This document shows, one piece after another, positions 4,422 through 5,727 of a stretch of DNA of 5,727 bases. The notes beneath the pieces were generated by a model that searched no databases, was not told the origin of the DNA, and saw only the letters and a program-made list of their open reading frames with translations. How positions within the stretch are numbered: position 1 is the stretch's first letter; each line of letters begins with the position of its first letter. The translations under genes and the position numbers were made by a program. The DNA comes from Pseudomonadota bacterium (lineage in GTDB: Bacteria; Pseudomonadota; Alphaproteobacteria; Sphingomonadales; Sphingomonadaceae): assembly GCA_023392555.1 (NCBI GenBank), contig JAEVYW010000218.1:1-5727 (forward strand), in the 5' to 3' direction.

Positions 4422-5727
4422 ATGCGCCGTTCGTTGATCCTGTTTGCGTCCGCCGTGCTGCTGTCCAGCGCCGGCACTGCCCAGCAGGCGAGCACGCCGC
4501 CGTGGGCGCCCGATATCCCCGCCAGCTTCACGGTCCCGTCGAACCCCGATTATGACGTCCGCGAAGCGATGATCCCGATGCGCGACGGGGTGAAGCTCTA
4601 CACGGTCATCGTCTCACCCAAGGGCGTAACCAATGCGCCGATCATCCTGACGCGCACGCCGTACAATGCCACCGCTCGAGCGAAGCGGTCCGACAGCGAC
4701 CAGATGGTGAACCGGCTGCCGGAGGCCGACGAGCTGTACGTCCGCGACGGCTATATCCGCGTCTATCAAGACATCCGTGGCAAATATAAATCCGAAGGCG
4801 ACTATGTCGTCACTCGCCCGCCGATCGGCCCGCTGAACCCGACCAAGGTCGATCACACGACCGACGCCTATGACACCATCGCCTGGCTGGTCGATCGGAA
4901 GAATCTGCCGCAGTCGAACGGCAAGGTCGGAATGGTCGGATCGTCCTATGAAGGCTTCACGGTCGTTGCCGCGCTGCTGAATCCGCACCCGGCGTTGAAG
5001 GTCGCGGCGCCGCAGAGCCCGATGATCGACGGCTGGATGGGCGACGACTGGTTTCACCATGGCGCTTTCCGCCTGGCCAACATCGCCTGGATCGGCGCCC
5101 AGACCGGCTACAAGGGAGAGGGCAAGGCGCCTTCGACCGGCGGCTGGGACGATTACGACAATTTCCGCCGCGTCGGCTCGGCCGGCGATTGGGCGAAGCT
5201 GCGCGGTTACGACCAATTGCCGTTCTGGCGGAAGATGAGCGAGCACCCCGCCTATGACGCCTTCTGGCAGGGGCAGGCGATGGACAAATTGCTCGCCGCC
5301 AACCCGTCCAATGTCCTGACCTTCTGGGAGCAGGGGCTTTGGGACCAGGAGGACATGTACGGCGCGATCCACGCGTGGGAGGCGCTGAAAAGCGCGGGCA
5401 AGCTTGGTAACAACTACCTGGTGATGGGCCCGTGGCGGCACAGCCAGATCAACCGCAATGGCGAGACCTTGGGCCCGTTCCACTGGGAGGGGGATACCGC
5501 GCTTCAGTATCGGCGCAACATGCTGCTGCCGTTCTTCAATGCCTATCTGAAGGACGGCGCGCCGCCCTTCACCCCGCCGTCGGTGACGCTGTACGACGCA
5601 GGCCTCAACCGCTGGGACCGCTATCAGCAGTGGCCGACCGGAACGAACCAGCCGATCTATCTCCAGGGCAATTTCGGCCTCGGTTTCGGCGCATCGTCGG
5701 CGGGTGAGGACAGCTATGTCTCCGATC
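4422..5727 (+). CDS. Secreted alpha-amino-acid ester hydrolase (CocE/NonD, peptidase S15 type), 3' end missing
   Basis: The first 435 codons of a serine hydrolase that runs off the right edge; full family members are about 610-650 residues. Residues 1-20 form a signal peptide (SSAGTA cut before QQ), so it is periplasmic or exported. The alpha/beta-hydrolase core carries GSSYEG at 173-178, with nucleophile Ser175 and oxyanion-hole Tyr176; TPYN at 79-82 (Tyr81) supplies the second oxyanion tyrosine. LWDQEDMYGAIH (306-317) gives catalytic Asp308, and GPWRHS (336-341) gives His340. Glu310, Asp311 and probably Asp209 (GDDWFHHG) form the carboxylate cluster that, in the Xanthomonas and Acetobacter enzymes, binds the free alpha-amino group and separates this subgroup from cocaine esterases and glutaryl acylases. 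Such enzymes hydrolyse esters and amides of alpha-amino acids and can make or cleave beta-lactams like ampicillin; the natural substrate is unknown. The C-terminal jelly-roll domain starts near residue 385 and is incomplete. Confidence 0.93.
   Translation, partial: MRRSLILFASAVLLSSAGTAQQASTPPWAPDIPASFTVPSNPDYDVREAMIPMRDGVKLYTVIVSPKGVTNAPIILTRTPYNATARAKRSDSDQMVNRLPEADELYVRDGYIRVYQDIRGKYKSEGDYVVTRPPIGPLNPTKVDHTTDAYDTIAWLVDRKNLPQSNGKVGMVGSSYEGFTVVAALLNPHPALKVAAPQSPMIDGWMGDDWFHHGAFRLANIAWIGAQTGYKGEGKAPSTGGWDDYDNFRRVGSAGDWAKLRGYDQLPFWRKMSEHPAYDAFWQGQAMDKLLAANPSNVLTFWEQGLWDQEDMYGAIHAWEALKSAGKLGNNYLVMGPWRHSQINRNGETLGPFHWEGDTALQYRRNMLLPFFNAYLKDGAPPFTPPSVTLYDAGLNRWDRYQQWPTGTNQPIYLQGNFGLGFGASSAGEDSYVSD

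Noticed and set aside
4614..5483. A 289-codon open frame on the minus strand opposite the ester hydrolase
   Set aside because: The plus strand carries an intact, recognisable enzyme with its active-site residues. The antisense product shows no domain and follows the codon-position GC pattern.

Overview
The window is a GC-rich stretch of chromosome that looks alphaproteobacterial. The order Sphingomonadales is the best guess, from the protein styles: an Ala/Pro-rich signal-peptide protein, a GT4 glycosyltransferase with an N-terminal TGIDRV motif, and a secreted alpha-amino-acid ester hydrolase. That assignment is from memory and was not searched. There is no rRNA, tRNA, CRISPR array, insertion sequence or phage gene. 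Apart from three genes of unknown role, the content is ordinary core-type chromosome.

Left part (1-1177, minus strand): a complete GT4 glycosyltransferase gene. At the very left edge is the possible first part of a second minus-strand gene, which starts at a TTG overlapping the glycosyltransferase stop codon. This looks like the end of a polysaccharide gene cluster that continues leftwards. A 151-base divergent spacer separates it from the plus-strand genes.

Middle (1329-2583, plus strand): a gamma-class carbonic anhydrase family protein with all three metal-binding histidines, then, after 37 bases, a pirin-family cupin protein with an intact metal site of the quercetinase type. They may be co-transcribed. 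A strong 16-bp stem-loop directly after pirin is the likely transcription end.

Right part (2720-5727, plus strand): a 416-residue protein of unknown function (signal peptide, Ala/Pro/Gln-rich periplasmic region, one membrane helix, Pro-rich linker, predicted cytoplasmic beta-sandwich domain), preceded by a possible overlapping 24-codon ORF. Next comes an 87-residue helical protein of unknown function with a clear ribosome binding site. Last is a secreted alpha-amino-acid ester hydrolase (CocE/NonD, peptidase S15 type), which runs off the right edge after 435 codons with its full active site visible.

No clearly novel multi-gene system is present. The parts most worth a second look are the 416-residue membrane protein, the 87-residue protein, the alpha-amino-acid ester hydrolase and the uncertain start of the glycosyltransferase.
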